From Acidimicrobiia bacterium (lineage in GTDB: Bacteria > Actinomycetota > Acidimicrobiia > IMCC26256 > PALSA-555), in NCBI GenBank assembly GCA_009694295.1, contig SHVJ01000011.1, forward strand, positions 1 through 35,796: a stretch of DNA of 35,796 bases. The letters are read 5' to 3'. The position numbers and the translations under genes are program-made. Position 1 is the first letter of the stretch, and every line of letters begins with the position of its first letter. Below are positions 7,350 through 15,410 of the stretch, piece after piece. The notes beneath the pieces were generated by a model that was not told the origin of the DNA, did not search any database, and saw only the letters and a list, made by a program, of their open reading frames with translations.

Positions 7350-9290
7350 GTGGCGACGCAGGCTCTCGAGGTGCTCGACCGCGCGGTCGCTGCGTTGGGG
7401 GGCGATCACCGACCGGGGCAGCAGCAACTTGCCGCGGCAGTGTCCGACGCGATCACCGACGGGCATCACCTCGTTGCCGAGGCACCGACCGGCTCCGGAA
7501 AGAGCCTGGCGTACCTCGCGCCGGCAATTGCTGCTGGCCGTCGCACCGTGATCGCGACGGCGACGCTGGCCCTCCAAGATCAGCTCTGGCACAAGGACCT
7601 TCCGCACCTCGAAGAGCATGCCGGCGTGCCCTTCACCCGGGCTTTGCTCAAGGGGCGCAGCAACTATCTCTGCTTGGCGAAGCTCGCCGCCACGCGCGGA
7701 GACAACGCGTTGTTCGACGAACGCCCGTCGGAGCAGTTCCTCGGCGATCTGCCCGCGCTCGAGCGGTTTGCCTCCGACTCGCTCTCAGGAGCGGTCGACG
7801 ATCTGCCTGCCGGCATCGATCCCGCGTCGTGGCGGATGGTGACGTGCGCGGCGAACGAGTGTCCCGGCGCCACGAAATGTGAGCAAGGCGCCGAATGCTT
7901 CGCGGAGCTGGCGCGACTGCAAGCCGAGGACGTCGACGTCCTGGTGGTGAACCACGCCCTCTATTGCGCGCACCTTGCCGCGGACGGTCACCTGCTCCCG
8001 GAACACGATGTGGTGATCTTCGACGAGGCGCATGCGCTCGACCGCACGGCGACGGGAGCGCTCGGGTTTGATCTCTCGGCAGGAGGTCTGTATCAGCTCG
8101 CGGCGCGTCTGCGCCGGGTCGAGACGCCTGCGGTCACCGTGGACGCGATCAGTGCCTCGGCCGAGCGCGTGAGCGACGCGCTGGACGAGCTCGAGGGCCG
8201 CGTCGATCCCACGGAAGGTCGGATCTCCGAAGTGCTCGCGTCGCTCTCCGAGCAGCTCGGTACCGCGGTGCGCGAGGTCGATCGCGAGCGCGGGGGTGCC
8301 ATCGCAGCCCAAGCCGTGCGGCTCGCAAGCACACGGCTCGAAGCCGTCCGTCGGTTCCAAGCGCCCGGGGAGAGTGAAGTGGTGTGGGTTGAGGGGAACG
8401 AGCGGCGCGTGCTCCGCCTCGCACCCATCACGATCGGTCCTCGCCTTGCGCCGGTGCTCTTCTCGAAGGTTCCGACGGTGCTCGTCTCAGCCACACTCGG
8501 ACCGGGAACGCGGTTCGAGCCACTTGCGCGCGGTTTGGGGCTCGACCCGAGCGCGCCAGTCGGTGGCGAGCGCGCGGACGACGATGACACGGGTTTCGGG
8601 TCCGACGGTCCGGGTCTCGGCTACGAGGCGCTCCGGGTCGACTCTCCGTTCGATCATCGCAATCAGGCGATGCTCTACGTCCCGACGCATCTCCCCGATG
8701 TACGCAGCGCCGACTGGGCCGACGCCGCGGCAAAGGAGCTCTGCGAACTTGTGGCCGCCGCCGGAGGACGGGCGCTGGTGTTGTGCACGTCGTGGCGCGT
8801 GGTCCACGCGTTCAAAGAGGTGTTGCGCGAGGCGACATCGCACCTGGTGCTCGTGCAGGGCGACGAACCGGCGGCTCGCCTCATCCAGCAGTTCGCTGCC
8901 GACGAAACGTCGTGTCTGGTTGCCACGCGCGCGTTCTGGATGGGACTCGACATCCCTGGCCCCTCATGCGTGCTCGTCGTCATCGACCGGTTGCCCTTTG
9001 CGCGACCCGACGAGCCGCTGGAGCAGGCCCGCCGTGAGGTTGCGGAACGCGCCGGCGGGAACGGGTTTCGCGACGTCGACCTCCCCGCAGCTGCGCTGGT
9101 GCTCGCGCAGGGTGCGGGACGACTGGTGCGAACCCGCGACGACCGAGGGGTGGTGGCGGTGTTCGATCGCCGACTGGCTGCTTCGGGCTATCGCCAGGTC
9201 TTGCTCGATGCCCTCCCGCCGATGCGGCGAGTCGTCGACCGCGAGGTGGCACGCTCATTCCTCGGCGAGAGCGCTCGGCCGGTAGCCTGA
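7350..9290 (+). CDS. DinG/XPD-type ATP-dependent DNA helicase with Fe-S cluster
   Basis: 646 residues. Walker A is APTGSGKS (45-52) and the DEAH box is at 225-228. The four Fe-S cysteines C108, C166, C171 and C177 match the spacing of E. coli DinG (5 and 6 residues between the last three). C-terminal motifs V and VI are seen in LVATRAFWMGLDIPG and QGAGRLVRTRDDRG. Family members are superfamily 2 5'-3' helicases that unwind D-loops, R-loops and G-quadruplexes in repair. There is no N-terminal exonuclease domain as in Firmicutes DinG. Start is GTG after a TAGCCT box. Confidence 0.92.
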   Translation: MATQALEVLDRAVAALGGDHRPGQQQLAAAVSDAITDGHHLVAEAPTGSGKSLAYLAPAIAAGRRTVIATATLALQDQLWHKDLPHLEEHAGVPFTRALLKGRSNYLCLAKLAATRGDNALFDERPSEQFLGDLPALERFASDSLSGAVDDLPAGIDPASWRMVTCAANECPGATKCEQGAECFAELARLQAEDVDVLVVNHALYCAHLAADGHLLPEHDVVIFDEAHALDRTATGALGFDLSAGGLYQLAARLRRVETPAVTVDAISASAERVSDALDELEGRVDPTEGRISEVLASLSEQLGTAVREVDRERGGAIAAQAVRLASTRLEAVRRFQAPGESEVVWVEGNERRVLRLAPITIGPRLAPVLFSKVPTVLVSATLGPGTRFEPLARGLGLDPSAPVGGERADDDDTGFGSDGPGLGYEALRVDSPFDHRNQAMLYVPTHLPDVRSADWADAAAKELCELVAAAGGRALVLCTSWRVVHAFKEVLREATSHLVLVQGDEPAARLIQQFAADETSCLVATRAFWMGLDIPGPSCVLVVIDRLPFARPDEPLEQARREVAERAGGNGFRDVDLPAAALVLAQGAGRLVRTRDDRGVVAVFDRRLAASGYRQVLLDALPPMRRVVDREVARSFLGESARPVA

Positions 9291-9313
9291 GCGTCCGTCA
9301 GGAGGGGAAGTCG

Positions 9314-10078
9314 ATGCCCATCCAGGGTTTTCGCGCACGCGCTGTCGATGTGGCCAATCGCATCGGCGAGAAGCTCATCCGCCGCATCGACGGGTACTTC
9401 GGGCGCCGCTCCCTCGTGGGGGATCACACCTTCTTCGACCAATCCGATTTCCCGTGGATCGCGGAGATCGAGGCCGAAGTCTCGAACATCCGCAACGAGC
9501 TCGACGACGTCCTCCAGTACCACGACGACCTCCCCAACTTCCAGGACATCTCCACCGACCAGTACTCGATCACCGACGACGATCGATGGAAGACGTTCTG
9601 GTTCTTCGCCTACGGCTTCACGGTCGACACCAACCTCAAGCGCTGCCCGAAGACGGCGAGTGCGCTCGCGAAGATCCCGGACTGCACATCGGCGATGTTC
9701 TCGATCTTGTCGCCGGGCAAGCACATCCCGCCCCACGGTGGGCCGTACAAAGGTGTGCTGCGGTACCACCTCGGTCTCATCGTCCCAGGCGCGCCAGGCG
9801 GCTGCCGGATCCGTGTCGGCAACGACGTGCGGCCGTGGGCCGAGGGCAAGAGCTTGGTGTTCGACGACACGTTCGAACACGAAGCGTGGAACGACAGCGA
9901 CGGCACGCGAGTGGTGCTGTTCGTCGACTTCAAGCGTCCGCTCAAGGGCGTCGCCCGCGTGTTCAACAACGTGGTGTTGAAGCTGATCGGGTTCTCGCCG
10001 TTCATCCAGGACGCGAAGCTCCGTCATAACGCCTGGGAGAAGCGCTTCGAAACCGTCAGAAACCTAGCGCGACCTTAG
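9314..10078 (+). CDS. Aspartyl/asparaginyl beta-hydroxylase-family dioxygenase (LpxO/OlsC-like)
   Basis: 254 residues. Fe(II)/2-oxoglutarate dioxygenase signatures are H141 (KHIPPHGG), the RYHLGL segment with H152, H189 in FDDTFEHEAWN, and R199, which should bind 2-oxoglutarate. As in the family, iron is held by two His. The C-terminal half (VDFKRPLKG, then a hydrophobic VVLKLIGFSPF and a charged tail) resembles LpxO and OlsC, which 2-hydroxylate acyl chains of lipid A and ornithine lipid. A lipid substrate is therefore plausible, and stronger because an alpha-oxoamine synthase lies next door. TAGCCT (9283) and GGAGGGG (9301) precede the ATG. It converges on that synthase and overlaps it by 4 nt. 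Confidence 0.82.
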   Translation: MPIQGFRARAVDVANRIGEKLIRRIDGYFGRRSLVGDHTFFDQSDFPWIAEIEAEVSNIRNELDDVLQYHDDLPNFQDISTDQYSITDDDRWKTFWFFAYGFTVDTNLKRCPKTASALAKIPDCTSAMFSILSPGKHIPPHGGPYKGVLRYHLGLIVPGAPGGCRIRVGNDVRPWAEGKSLVFDDTFEHEAWNDSDGTRVVLFVDFKRPLKGVARVFNNVVLKLIGFSPFIQDAKLRHNAWEKRFETVRNLARP

Positions 10079-11277
10079 ATTTGGTCGTGGTCGGCCATGA
10101 CCTTTGAGAGAGTGTCGGCCGCTTCCCGGAGTATCGCGGTGTCGTGGTCGACCATGAGACTCAAGCGGATGAGTCCCATCTCCTTGGTGACCGCAGGTGG
10201 GATGACGGGGTTCACGAAGACGCTATGATCGAGGAGGTCGAGGGCAAGCAGCACAGTGTCGACCTCGTTGTCCTTGCGCAGCGGGATCGTGACGATCGCG
10301 CTCTCTGCCGGGTTGGTGGGAACACCACGCTCGTTGAGCATCCCGAGGAAGTCCGCCACCGCGGTACGCAGGCGTGCCGGGCGTTCGGGCTCCGCGCGAA
10401 GGATGCGCAGCGCAGCGAGTGCTGCGGCGACCGAACCCGGTGTGTTCGACGCCGTGAAGATGAGCATGTCCGACGTGAGCTGCATGAGTTCTACGGCAGC
10501 TTCCGAGCCGATGATCGCACCGCCGCACGATCCGAGCGTCTTCGAGAACGTGATCGTCACGAGGTCAACTTCGTTGACAACGCCATATTGCTCGGCAGCG
10601 CCACGCCCGAGCTCACCGAGCACGCCGAGACCGTGTGCTTCGTCGTCGAGGATGAACGTGTTCGGGAACTTTCGGCAAAGCTCCACCATCTCGGCGAGTG
10701 GTGCGGTGTCGCCACCCATTGAGTAGACGCCATCGACGATAAGTCCCTTCCCGGCTTCGGCGGGGAGCGACTGCAACACCTTCTCGAGATGCGCGAGGTC
10801 GTTGTGTCGGAAGCGCTTCATGCCGGCGCCGGCGAGCTTCACGCCGGTGAGCAAGGAATTGTGGATCTCCTTGTCGACGATGGCGAAGTCGCGGCGCGTC
10901 AGATAGCCAGCGATGGCGCTCATGTTGGCCACGTAGCCCGTGGCGAACACGAGCGCAGCCTCGCGCCCGTAGAAGTCGGCCAGTTCGCCCTCGAGTTCCT
11001 TGTGAAGCGTGAGCGTGCCATTCAAGAGTCGGCTGCCCGTCACGCCACTTCCGAAGTGGCGCGTGGCCTCGATCGTGGCTTCGATCACCTTCGGGTGATA
11101 CGAGAGGCTCAGATAGTTGTTCGAGCCGAAGTTGATTGCCTCGCGACCCTCGATGGTGATGCGTGGCGTGGAGGCCGACTCGACCGACTTGTAATACGGC
11201 CAGTACCCGGCAGCCTTGGCCATCCGGTATGGCTCGATACGCGGGAACGCGTCGAGACGGTCGGAGAAGTAACTCAA
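10075..11277 (-). CDS. Alpha-oxoamine synthase (serine palmitoyltransferase / KBL / AONS family)
   Basis: 400 residues, fold-type I PLP enzyme. K246 in TFSKTLGSCGG is the Schiff-base lysine. H139 (EIHNS) and D211-H215 (DDEAHGLG) are the other PLP contacts. The GSGVTGSRLLNGT segment and FRHND are typical of the family. The enzymes condense an amino acid with an acyl thioester and release CO2. Several segments look closer to bacterial serine palmitoyltransferase than to BioF, and no biotin genes are nearby. Start is TTG with TAGACT 7 nt upstream, so it may have its own promoter. The amino acid and acyl donor are not determined by the sequence. Confidence 0.85.
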   Translation of the reverse strand: MSYFSDRLDAFPRIEPYRMAKAAGYWPYYKSVESASTPRITIEGREAINFGSNNYLSLSYHPKVIEATIEATRHFGSGVTGSRLLNGTLTLHKELEGELADFYGREAALVFATGYVANMSAIAGYLTRRDFAIVDKEIHNSLLTGVKLAGAGMKRFRHNDLAHLEKVLQSLPAEAGKGLIVDGVYSMGGDTAPLAEMVELCRKFPNTFILDDEAHGLGVLGELGRGAAEQYGVVNEVDLVTITFSKTLGSCGGAIIGSEAAVELMQLTSDMLIFTASNTPGSVAAALAALRILRAEPERPARLRTAVADFLGMLNERGVPTNPAESAIVTIPLRKDNEVDTVLLALDLLDHSVFVNPVIPPAVTKEMGLIRLSLMVDHDTAILREAADTLSKVMADHDQI

Positions 11278-11284
11278 GACGGCA

Positions 11285-11290
11285 AGTCTA
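11285..11290 (-). promoter_or_regulatory. -10 box TAGACT for the alpha-oxoamine synthase
   Basis: TAGACT on the minus strand ends 7 nt before the TTG start. It lies in the 61-nt gap after the acyltransferase gene, so the synthase may be transcribed both alone and by read-through. Confidence 0.5.
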
Positions 11291-11338
11291 CGGTCGCGGC
11301 CGCTGCGGGGGCGGGTGGTGTAGTGCGGTCGACGGTGT

Positions 11339-12184
11339 CTACGGCCGGGGCTCGACCATCACGCCCGAACCTTCGGGATCCTCGAGGACCTGCCTGAGGC
11401 GGCGGATCGTGAACCAGGCGACGAGCCCATCTTCTGCGCGCTCGTCGAAGGTGAACTTGAGGTTCATCTTACGACGTCGATCTGGCCCGCTGCGGGGACT
11501 CCCCTCGACGATGGTGGGGCGGCCGACGGAGCAGAAGATGACCGCGGTGCCGTACTCGTAGAGGTGGTGGTACACCGCAGGCATGCCGAAGCTCGCCATG
11601 TTGGCGAAGAAGGCCGAGGTGTACATCGGGTCCTTCTCGATGTAGCCGCGCGGAAGCATCCCGCAGTTGTCGAGGCCGCGAACGCATGCCATCAAGAAGC
11701 GGCGGATGAACCCAGGGAAGATCATGAGCACGCCGATCTCGCGATCGATCGTCTTCATCTCGCCGGAGAGCACCTTGACCTGCTCGGCGTGCATGCCAGC
11801 GACCATGTCGCCGAAGGTGGTGTCGAGGTCGAACCGCCGTTTGATCACCACGAACGGCGCACCGGTCTCGAGCTTGGTCTTGACCACGTACGAGAACCAG
11901 ACGCCCTTGCGCTGGTAGAGCCGCCCGCCCTTGACGAACCGATCGACGGTGGGATTCCGCTGGAGCGCGTCGCTCAGTGCCCAAACGGCGAGGTGAAACA
12001 TGTCGACCTGTCGACTGGGGTTGGCTTCATTCCACGAGCGTATGAACGCATCGGACTTCTGAAGATCGCAGTCCGTTTCGAAGTACACCGCAGACTCATT
12101 TCGTCCACGCATGAGATACGGCATGACGCGTCGAGTCGCCGGCACGTCGCGTACGAGCACGCCGTCTGAGCGCCGCCACCACAT
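11339..12184 (-). CDS. Stand-alone E2/CAT-like acyltransferase, catalytic His replaced
   Basis: 281 residues from the ATG at 12184. The open frame continues upstream, but that part is arginine-rich and runs into the protease gene. The C-terminal part matches the 2-oxoacid dehydrogenase E2 / chloramphenicol acetyltransferase fold: LKFTFDERAEDG (242-253) aligns with the usual FDHRxxDG, followed by the RLRQVLEDP helix. Lipoyl and E3-binding domains are absent. The HxxxDG His is Glu (E248), while D252 and G253 remain, so acyl transfer may be altered or lost. The gene lies 31 nt after the protease and 61 nt before the alpha-oxoamine synthase. A role in acylating its product is an inference. Confidence 0.7.
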   Translation of the reverse strand: MWWRRSDGVLVRDVPATRRVMPYLMRGRNESAVYFETDCDLQKSDAFIRSWNEANPSRQVDMFHLAVWALSDALQRNPTVDRFVKGGRLYQRKGVWFSYVVKTKLETGAPFVVIKRRFDLDTTFGDMVAGMHAEQVKVLSGEMKTIDREIGVLMIFPGFIRRFLMACVRGLDNCGMLPRGYIEKDPMYTSAFFANMASFGMPAVYHHLYEYGTAVIFCSVGRPTIVEGSPRSGPDRRRKMNLKFTFDERAEDGLVAWFTIRRLRQVLEDPEGSGVMVEPRP

Positions 12185-12215
12185 GGCGAGCCAGGTTACT
12201 TGTCGCCTGCCGGAG

Positions 12216-13025
12216 TCACCTAGACACCGTCGACGCGATCCAGTGCGATGCAGTCGCAACGCGGGTGTACACGCCGGGGCTGTGGGGTAACCCGCAGCCA
12301 TCGCCCCAAGCGACGACGCCGACCTCTACCCACCCGAACCGGGTCCCGACGAGCAACGGGCCACCGCTGTCGCCGGTGCACGCGTCGGCACCGCCGCTGC
12401 GGATGTTCCCGGCACACAGCTCGGTCGCGACCCCGAACGCGTTGTGGTCGATGGCCATGACCCGCTCGCATCGAGTCTGGGGCACGAAGGGCACCGTGGC
12501 GACAAGCAGATCGTCGGCGGGCAGCCCGTCGGCATCGGGATCCTCTTCGTCGACGTTCACGGTGTCGCCCCACCCGATCACAGTCGCCGTGGTGCCTGCG
12601 ACGGTGAACGCGCTGTCGTCCCGACCAGGCAACAGCGCCGGTACAACGGCCGAAGGCCCCGCCAGCCGCAGCAGCGCGAGGTCGAGCTTGCCGGGCGCGA
12701 CGACCACGTCGCGTACCGCGATTCGTTCACCACCTCGTCGTGAGAGGCGGGTCCGTCCGATGAGCGTGTCGATGCGGTCGGCGCGCATCGGTCGGCCACC
12801 CTTTCGGGTGACGCAATGCGCGGCCGTGAGCACCCATTCCGAGCTGATGAGCGAGCCGCCACAGAACTGGCTGTCGATGGCCGCGTAGCCCGGCTCGACG
12901 AGCGCGACGACAAACGGGTATTTGCCGGGTTCGGCGGGGGTTCCATTGGTGATGCCGACTGCGGGCGTGCTGGACATCCCGAGCACGACCGCGCACACGA
13001 GTGCGATACGCATGAGGCGCATCAT
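12216..13025 (-). CDS. Secreted trypsin-like serine protease (S1 family)
   Basis: 269 residues from an ATG that overlaps the upstream lipoprotein stop (ATGA). A start at 13040 would add five residues. Signal peptide about 1-23 (hydrophobic ALVCAVVLGM, then AVG). The mature chain begins near ITNGT, equivalent to IVGG. The triad is H70 (TAAHC), D115 (LDLALL) and S220 (TGDSGGP). D214, six residues before S220, is the trypsin specificity Asp, so cleavage after Arg/Lys is expected. Disulfides are likely (C55/C71, C186/C204 region). Coupling to a lytic transglycosylase suggests joint work at the cell wall. Confidence 0.88.
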   Translation of the reverse strand: MMRLMRIALVCAVVLGMSSTPAVGITNGTPAEPGKYPFVVALVEPGYAAIDSQFCGGSLISSEWVLTAAHCVTRKGGRPMRADRIDTLIGRTRLSRRGGERIAVRDVVVAPGKLDLALLRLAGPSAVVPALLPGRDDSAFTVAGTTATVIGWGDTVNVDEEDPDADGLPADDLLVATVPFVPQTRCERVMAIDHNAFGVATELCAGNIRSGGADACTGDSGGPLLVGTRFGWVEVGVVAWGDGCGLPHSPGVYTRVATASHWIASTVSR

Positions 13026-13990
13026 CAGGAGGAGGTCCAACCCTCGGGCAAGAGGAACGTACCGTCGGCGCTCGCGTAGAACACCTGCCAGTGGTAGTAG
13101 CCGTCGTACGCGCCGGGGTCGGCCGCCATCACGCTGGCGTACGCCTTGATTGCCGCGACGTAGCGTTCGTCGTTGTTGTACCGGAACAACGCGTTGTCGA
13201 TGTCGGTGGCCGCGTCATTCGACTGGAGGTAGTGGGCTGCCGCGATGATCGCGTCGTGGTTGCTGTTGATGTCGCCCTGGCCGAAGGCATCCCACGTGCT
13301 CTGGATGAACTGCATCGGCCCCTGCGCGCCGGCGGTGCTGTTGCCGTGGATGCGTCCCATCCGAGTCTCGGAGAGATGGATCGCGGCGAGGTACTGCCAC
13401 GGGACCCCGTAGGTCTGCTCGCCCTCTGCGTAGTACGCCCGGAGCATCTCGGGCGGCTCGGGAGTGAGGATCTGCCAGTCAGGGAAGCCCACCGGCGCCG
13501 ACACGCTGCCGGTCAATCCGTTGAGGGCGGCCCCCGCGTCAATGGTCGCCTGCACCGCGACGGCGAGATCACCAGGGACCGCTTCGAGCACGGTTGGCAC
13601 CCAGTTCGGGTGCGAGGCGAGCGCGCGGTACGCGAGCTGCTGCTTGCGCCCGAGCTTCTCGAGGCGCGCGGCATCGCGGTTCGATCCACGCAGCCCGCGC
13701 TCGACGCGGACGATCGTCTTCGCGGTTGCCTCGGCGGTCTTGGGCCCAGCCACCTCTTCGATCGGGATCGGTTCAGTGGATGCCGCTGGGGTCGCGGTTG
13801 CGGACGGTGTCGTTGTCGAGAGCGAGTCGACCGTTGGCGGTGTTGTGGTCGTGCTCGCAGTGCTCGGGATGGTGGTGGTCGTCGAGTCGGTCTCGGTGTT
13901 GATACCGGCGAGCTGCCCGCCACCGCCGCTGCAGGCGGTGATCGCGAGAGTCGTGGCGGCGACCAGTCCAAGAAGCCCGCCACGCCGCAC
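13025..13990 (-). CDS. Lytic transglycosylase-like lipoprotein
   Basis: 321 residues. Lipobox AITAC puts the lipidated Cys at 20, after a hydrophobic stretch. A Thr/Pro/Ser-rich linker (about 35-75) spans the wall. The C-terminal domain has the SLT-type hallmark: E208 in LSETRMG, then the GAQGPMQFIQSTW segment and a helix pair with HYLQSND. This enzyme class cleaves the glycan between MurNAc and GlcNAc. GTG start, with a weak CATCCT 6 nt upstream. It is the first gene of a minus-strand run of four, coupled by ATGA to the protease. Confidence 0.85.
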   Translation of the reverse strand: MRRGGLLGLVAATTLAITACSGGGGQLAGINTETDSTTTTIPSTASTTTTPPTVDSLSTTTPSATATPAASTEPIPIEEVAGPKTAEATAKTIVRVERGLRGSNRDAARLEKLGRKQQLAYRALASHPNWVPTVLEAVPGDLAVAVQATIDAGAALNGLTGSVSAPVGFPDWQILTPEPPEMLRAYYAEGEQTYGVPWQYLAAIHLSETRMGRIHGNSTAGAQGPMQFIQSTWDAFGQGDINSNHDAIIAAAHYLQSNDAATDIDNALFRYNNDERYVAAIKAYASVMAADPGAYDGYYHWQVFYASADGTFLLPEGWTSS

Positions 13991-14059
13991 CCGGAGAGGA
14001 TGCCAGGCGCCAGCGGGCGCTGTCCTACTCAGGTCACAAGACGGGTGGACTCGGACTTA

Positions 14060-14065
14060 TAGGGT
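14060..14065 (+). promoter_or_regulatory. -10 box TAGGGT for the poly-gamma-glutamate hydrolase-like gene
   Basis: TAGGGT (within TTATAGGGT) ends 8 nt before the GTG start. No ribosome site is seen. Confidence 0.5.
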
Positions 14066-14073
14066 GCCAGCGC

Positions 14074-14667
14074 GTGTTCGCGGAGCTGCTTTCGTCGCCT
14101 GGGGTCGAAGAGCACGTCGCGTTGCGCTCGCGCGTCGGGTTCCTCGCGTTGCACGGCGGGCTCGAGGAAGCGACAGCCGAGATCGCGGAGGCAGCCGCAT
14201 CACGGGCAGAAGCGTCGTGGTACGCCGTTGTGCAGCCCATCGATGGGGCATGGCACCTACCGTCGCATCGGTTCGATCCCGATGCTTCACCTCGGCTCCA
14301 ACGCGTGGTCGAGCATTGCGACATCGTCATCTCGTTGCACGGCTTCGGTCGGGCCGGATTGTGGACGTCGGTGCTGGTCGGTGGTGAGGCGCGCGCCCTG
14401 GCTGACCAGCTGTCGATCGCGCTGCGCCAGGGCCTCCCCGAGTACGAGATCATCGACGACCTAGAGGCGATCCCGGCTGATCTCCGCGGTCTTGACGCGC
14501 GCAATCCCGTAAATCGCACGCGTGGTGGGGGTGTGCAACTCGAGTTGCCACCGCGGGTCCGGGGGATGGGGCCACATTGGCGCGACTTCGACGGCCCGGG
14601 CTTCACAGCAGATACCGCGGCGCTCGTAGATGCGCTCGTATCGTTCGCGGTCGCGTGTGCAACCTAG
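14074..14667 (+). CDS. Poly-gamma-glutamate hydrolase-like protein
   Basis: 197 residues. ALHGG with a following E31 (LHGGLEE, H27) and VISLHG (H89) match the zinc-binding motifs of the phage-type PghP / DUF867 family. Those enzymes cleave the gamma-glutamyl bond in capsular poly-gamma-glutamate with a carboxypeptidase-like zinc site. No signal peptide is visible, so it may act in the cytosol or reach the surface by lysis. GTG start, monocistronic, converging on the PIG-L gene 11 nt away. A CapA-like gene lies 8 kb away in the same window. The substrate may differ from poly-gamma-glutamate. Confidence 0.75.
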   Translation: MFAELLSSPGVEEHVALRSRVGFLALHGGLEEATAEIAEAAASRAEASWYAVVQPIDGAWHLPSHRFDPDASPRLQRVVEHCDIVISLHGFGRAGLWTSVLVGGEARALADQLSIALRQGLPEYEIIDDLEAIPADLRGLDARNPVNRTRGGGVQLELPPRVRGMGPHWRDFDGPGFTADTAALVDALVSFAVACAT

Positions 14668-14678
14668 TGGTGGCCCGA

Positions 14679-15353
14679 CTAGATCGGTAACACCTCGAAC
14701 TCGACTGCGTGGTCCACGCCGAAGCGTGCGCCCGCGACTTCGGCCGCACCGCGCAGGATCTGGTCGGGGTCGCTCGTACCGTCGCCGAGGCCGTCCAAGT
14801 AGACGCGGTGCTCTGCGAGCGACGCGATGCCGCGGTCGAGGTATCCCGTCACATCGACCGCGTGCGTTGCGTTCGGCGATGCATTGAACGCCACGTGGTG
14901 GATGCCAGACCACGGCTCAAGCCCGGCATCGAGCAGCTCGGTGAAGACCCAGCGATTGGCCGCGTCGCGTGCGGCGTCGAGGATTGCGAGGCCGACGTGG
15001 CGATGGTCGGCCATGTTCAGCCAACCGCCGGGCCAGGTGTCGCGATAGTTCGCAGTCAGGATGATGTCGGGTCGGTGACGGCGGAAGGCCGCTGCGAGGT
15101 CGCGCCGCAAGGGGATGCCGTACTCGATCACTCCGTCGCGATGACCGTCGAGGAACTCGACGACCTCGACACCCACGACCGCGGCGCTGCGCCGCTCTTC
15201 TTCTGCTCTGACCGCACCGGTCGCTTCGGGCGCCATGGTGTCGATGCCAGCCTCGCCGCGGGTGACGAGCAGGTACGACACGACCTTTCCTTCGGACGTC
15301 CACCGCGCGATCGCACTGGCGGCGCCGTACTCGAGGTCGTCAGGGTGCGCCAC
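14679..15353 (-). CDS. PIG-L family deacetylase (N-terminus cut off by in-frame TAG)
   Basis: The first usable start gives 224 residues beginning V-A-HPDD. The zinc motif AHPDD is at residues 2-6, with a later zinc His in NMADHRHVG. Actinobacterial relatives include MshB and Mca, which deacetylate GlcN-type sugars and mycothiol conjugates. The first beta strand, normally RALAVVAHPDD, is encoded but comes after a TAG at 15372-15374. Before that TAG, 12 sense codons run back to a GTG at 15410, which overlaps the stop of the HD gene (GTGA). The intact gene would be 14679-15410, and TAG sits where Trp is expected. Either the protein starts short, or the gene is broken. Confidence 0.8.
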   Translation of the reverse strand: MAHPDDLEYGAASAIARWTSEGKVVSYLLVTRGEAGIDTMAPEATGAVRAEEERRSAAVVGVEVVEFLDGHRDGVIEYGIPLRRDLAAAFRRHRPDIILTANYRDTWPGGWLNMADHRHVGLAILDAARDAANRWVFTELLDAGLEPWSGIHHVAFNASPNATHAVDVTGYLDRGIASLAEHRVYLDGLGDGTSDPDQILRGAAEVAGARFGVDHAVEFEVLPI

Positions 15354-15410
15354 GACGGCGAGGGCGCGGGTCTAGTCCTCGGGAAACGGCGCGAGGCGCG
15401 CCGGCGTCAC
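15354..15410 (-). other. 5' remnant of the PIG-L gene with an in-frame TAG at codon 13
   Basis: From GTG 15410 the frame reads V-T-P-A-R-L-A-P-F-P-E-D-stop-T-R-A-L-A-V-V-A-H-P-D-D. The GTGA overlap with the HD-domain gene is a normal translational-coupling start. The PEDW-RALAVVAHPDD pattern, as I recall, is usual in actinobacterial relatives. A single G-to-A change (TGG to TAG) would explain the break. Confidence 0.6.
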
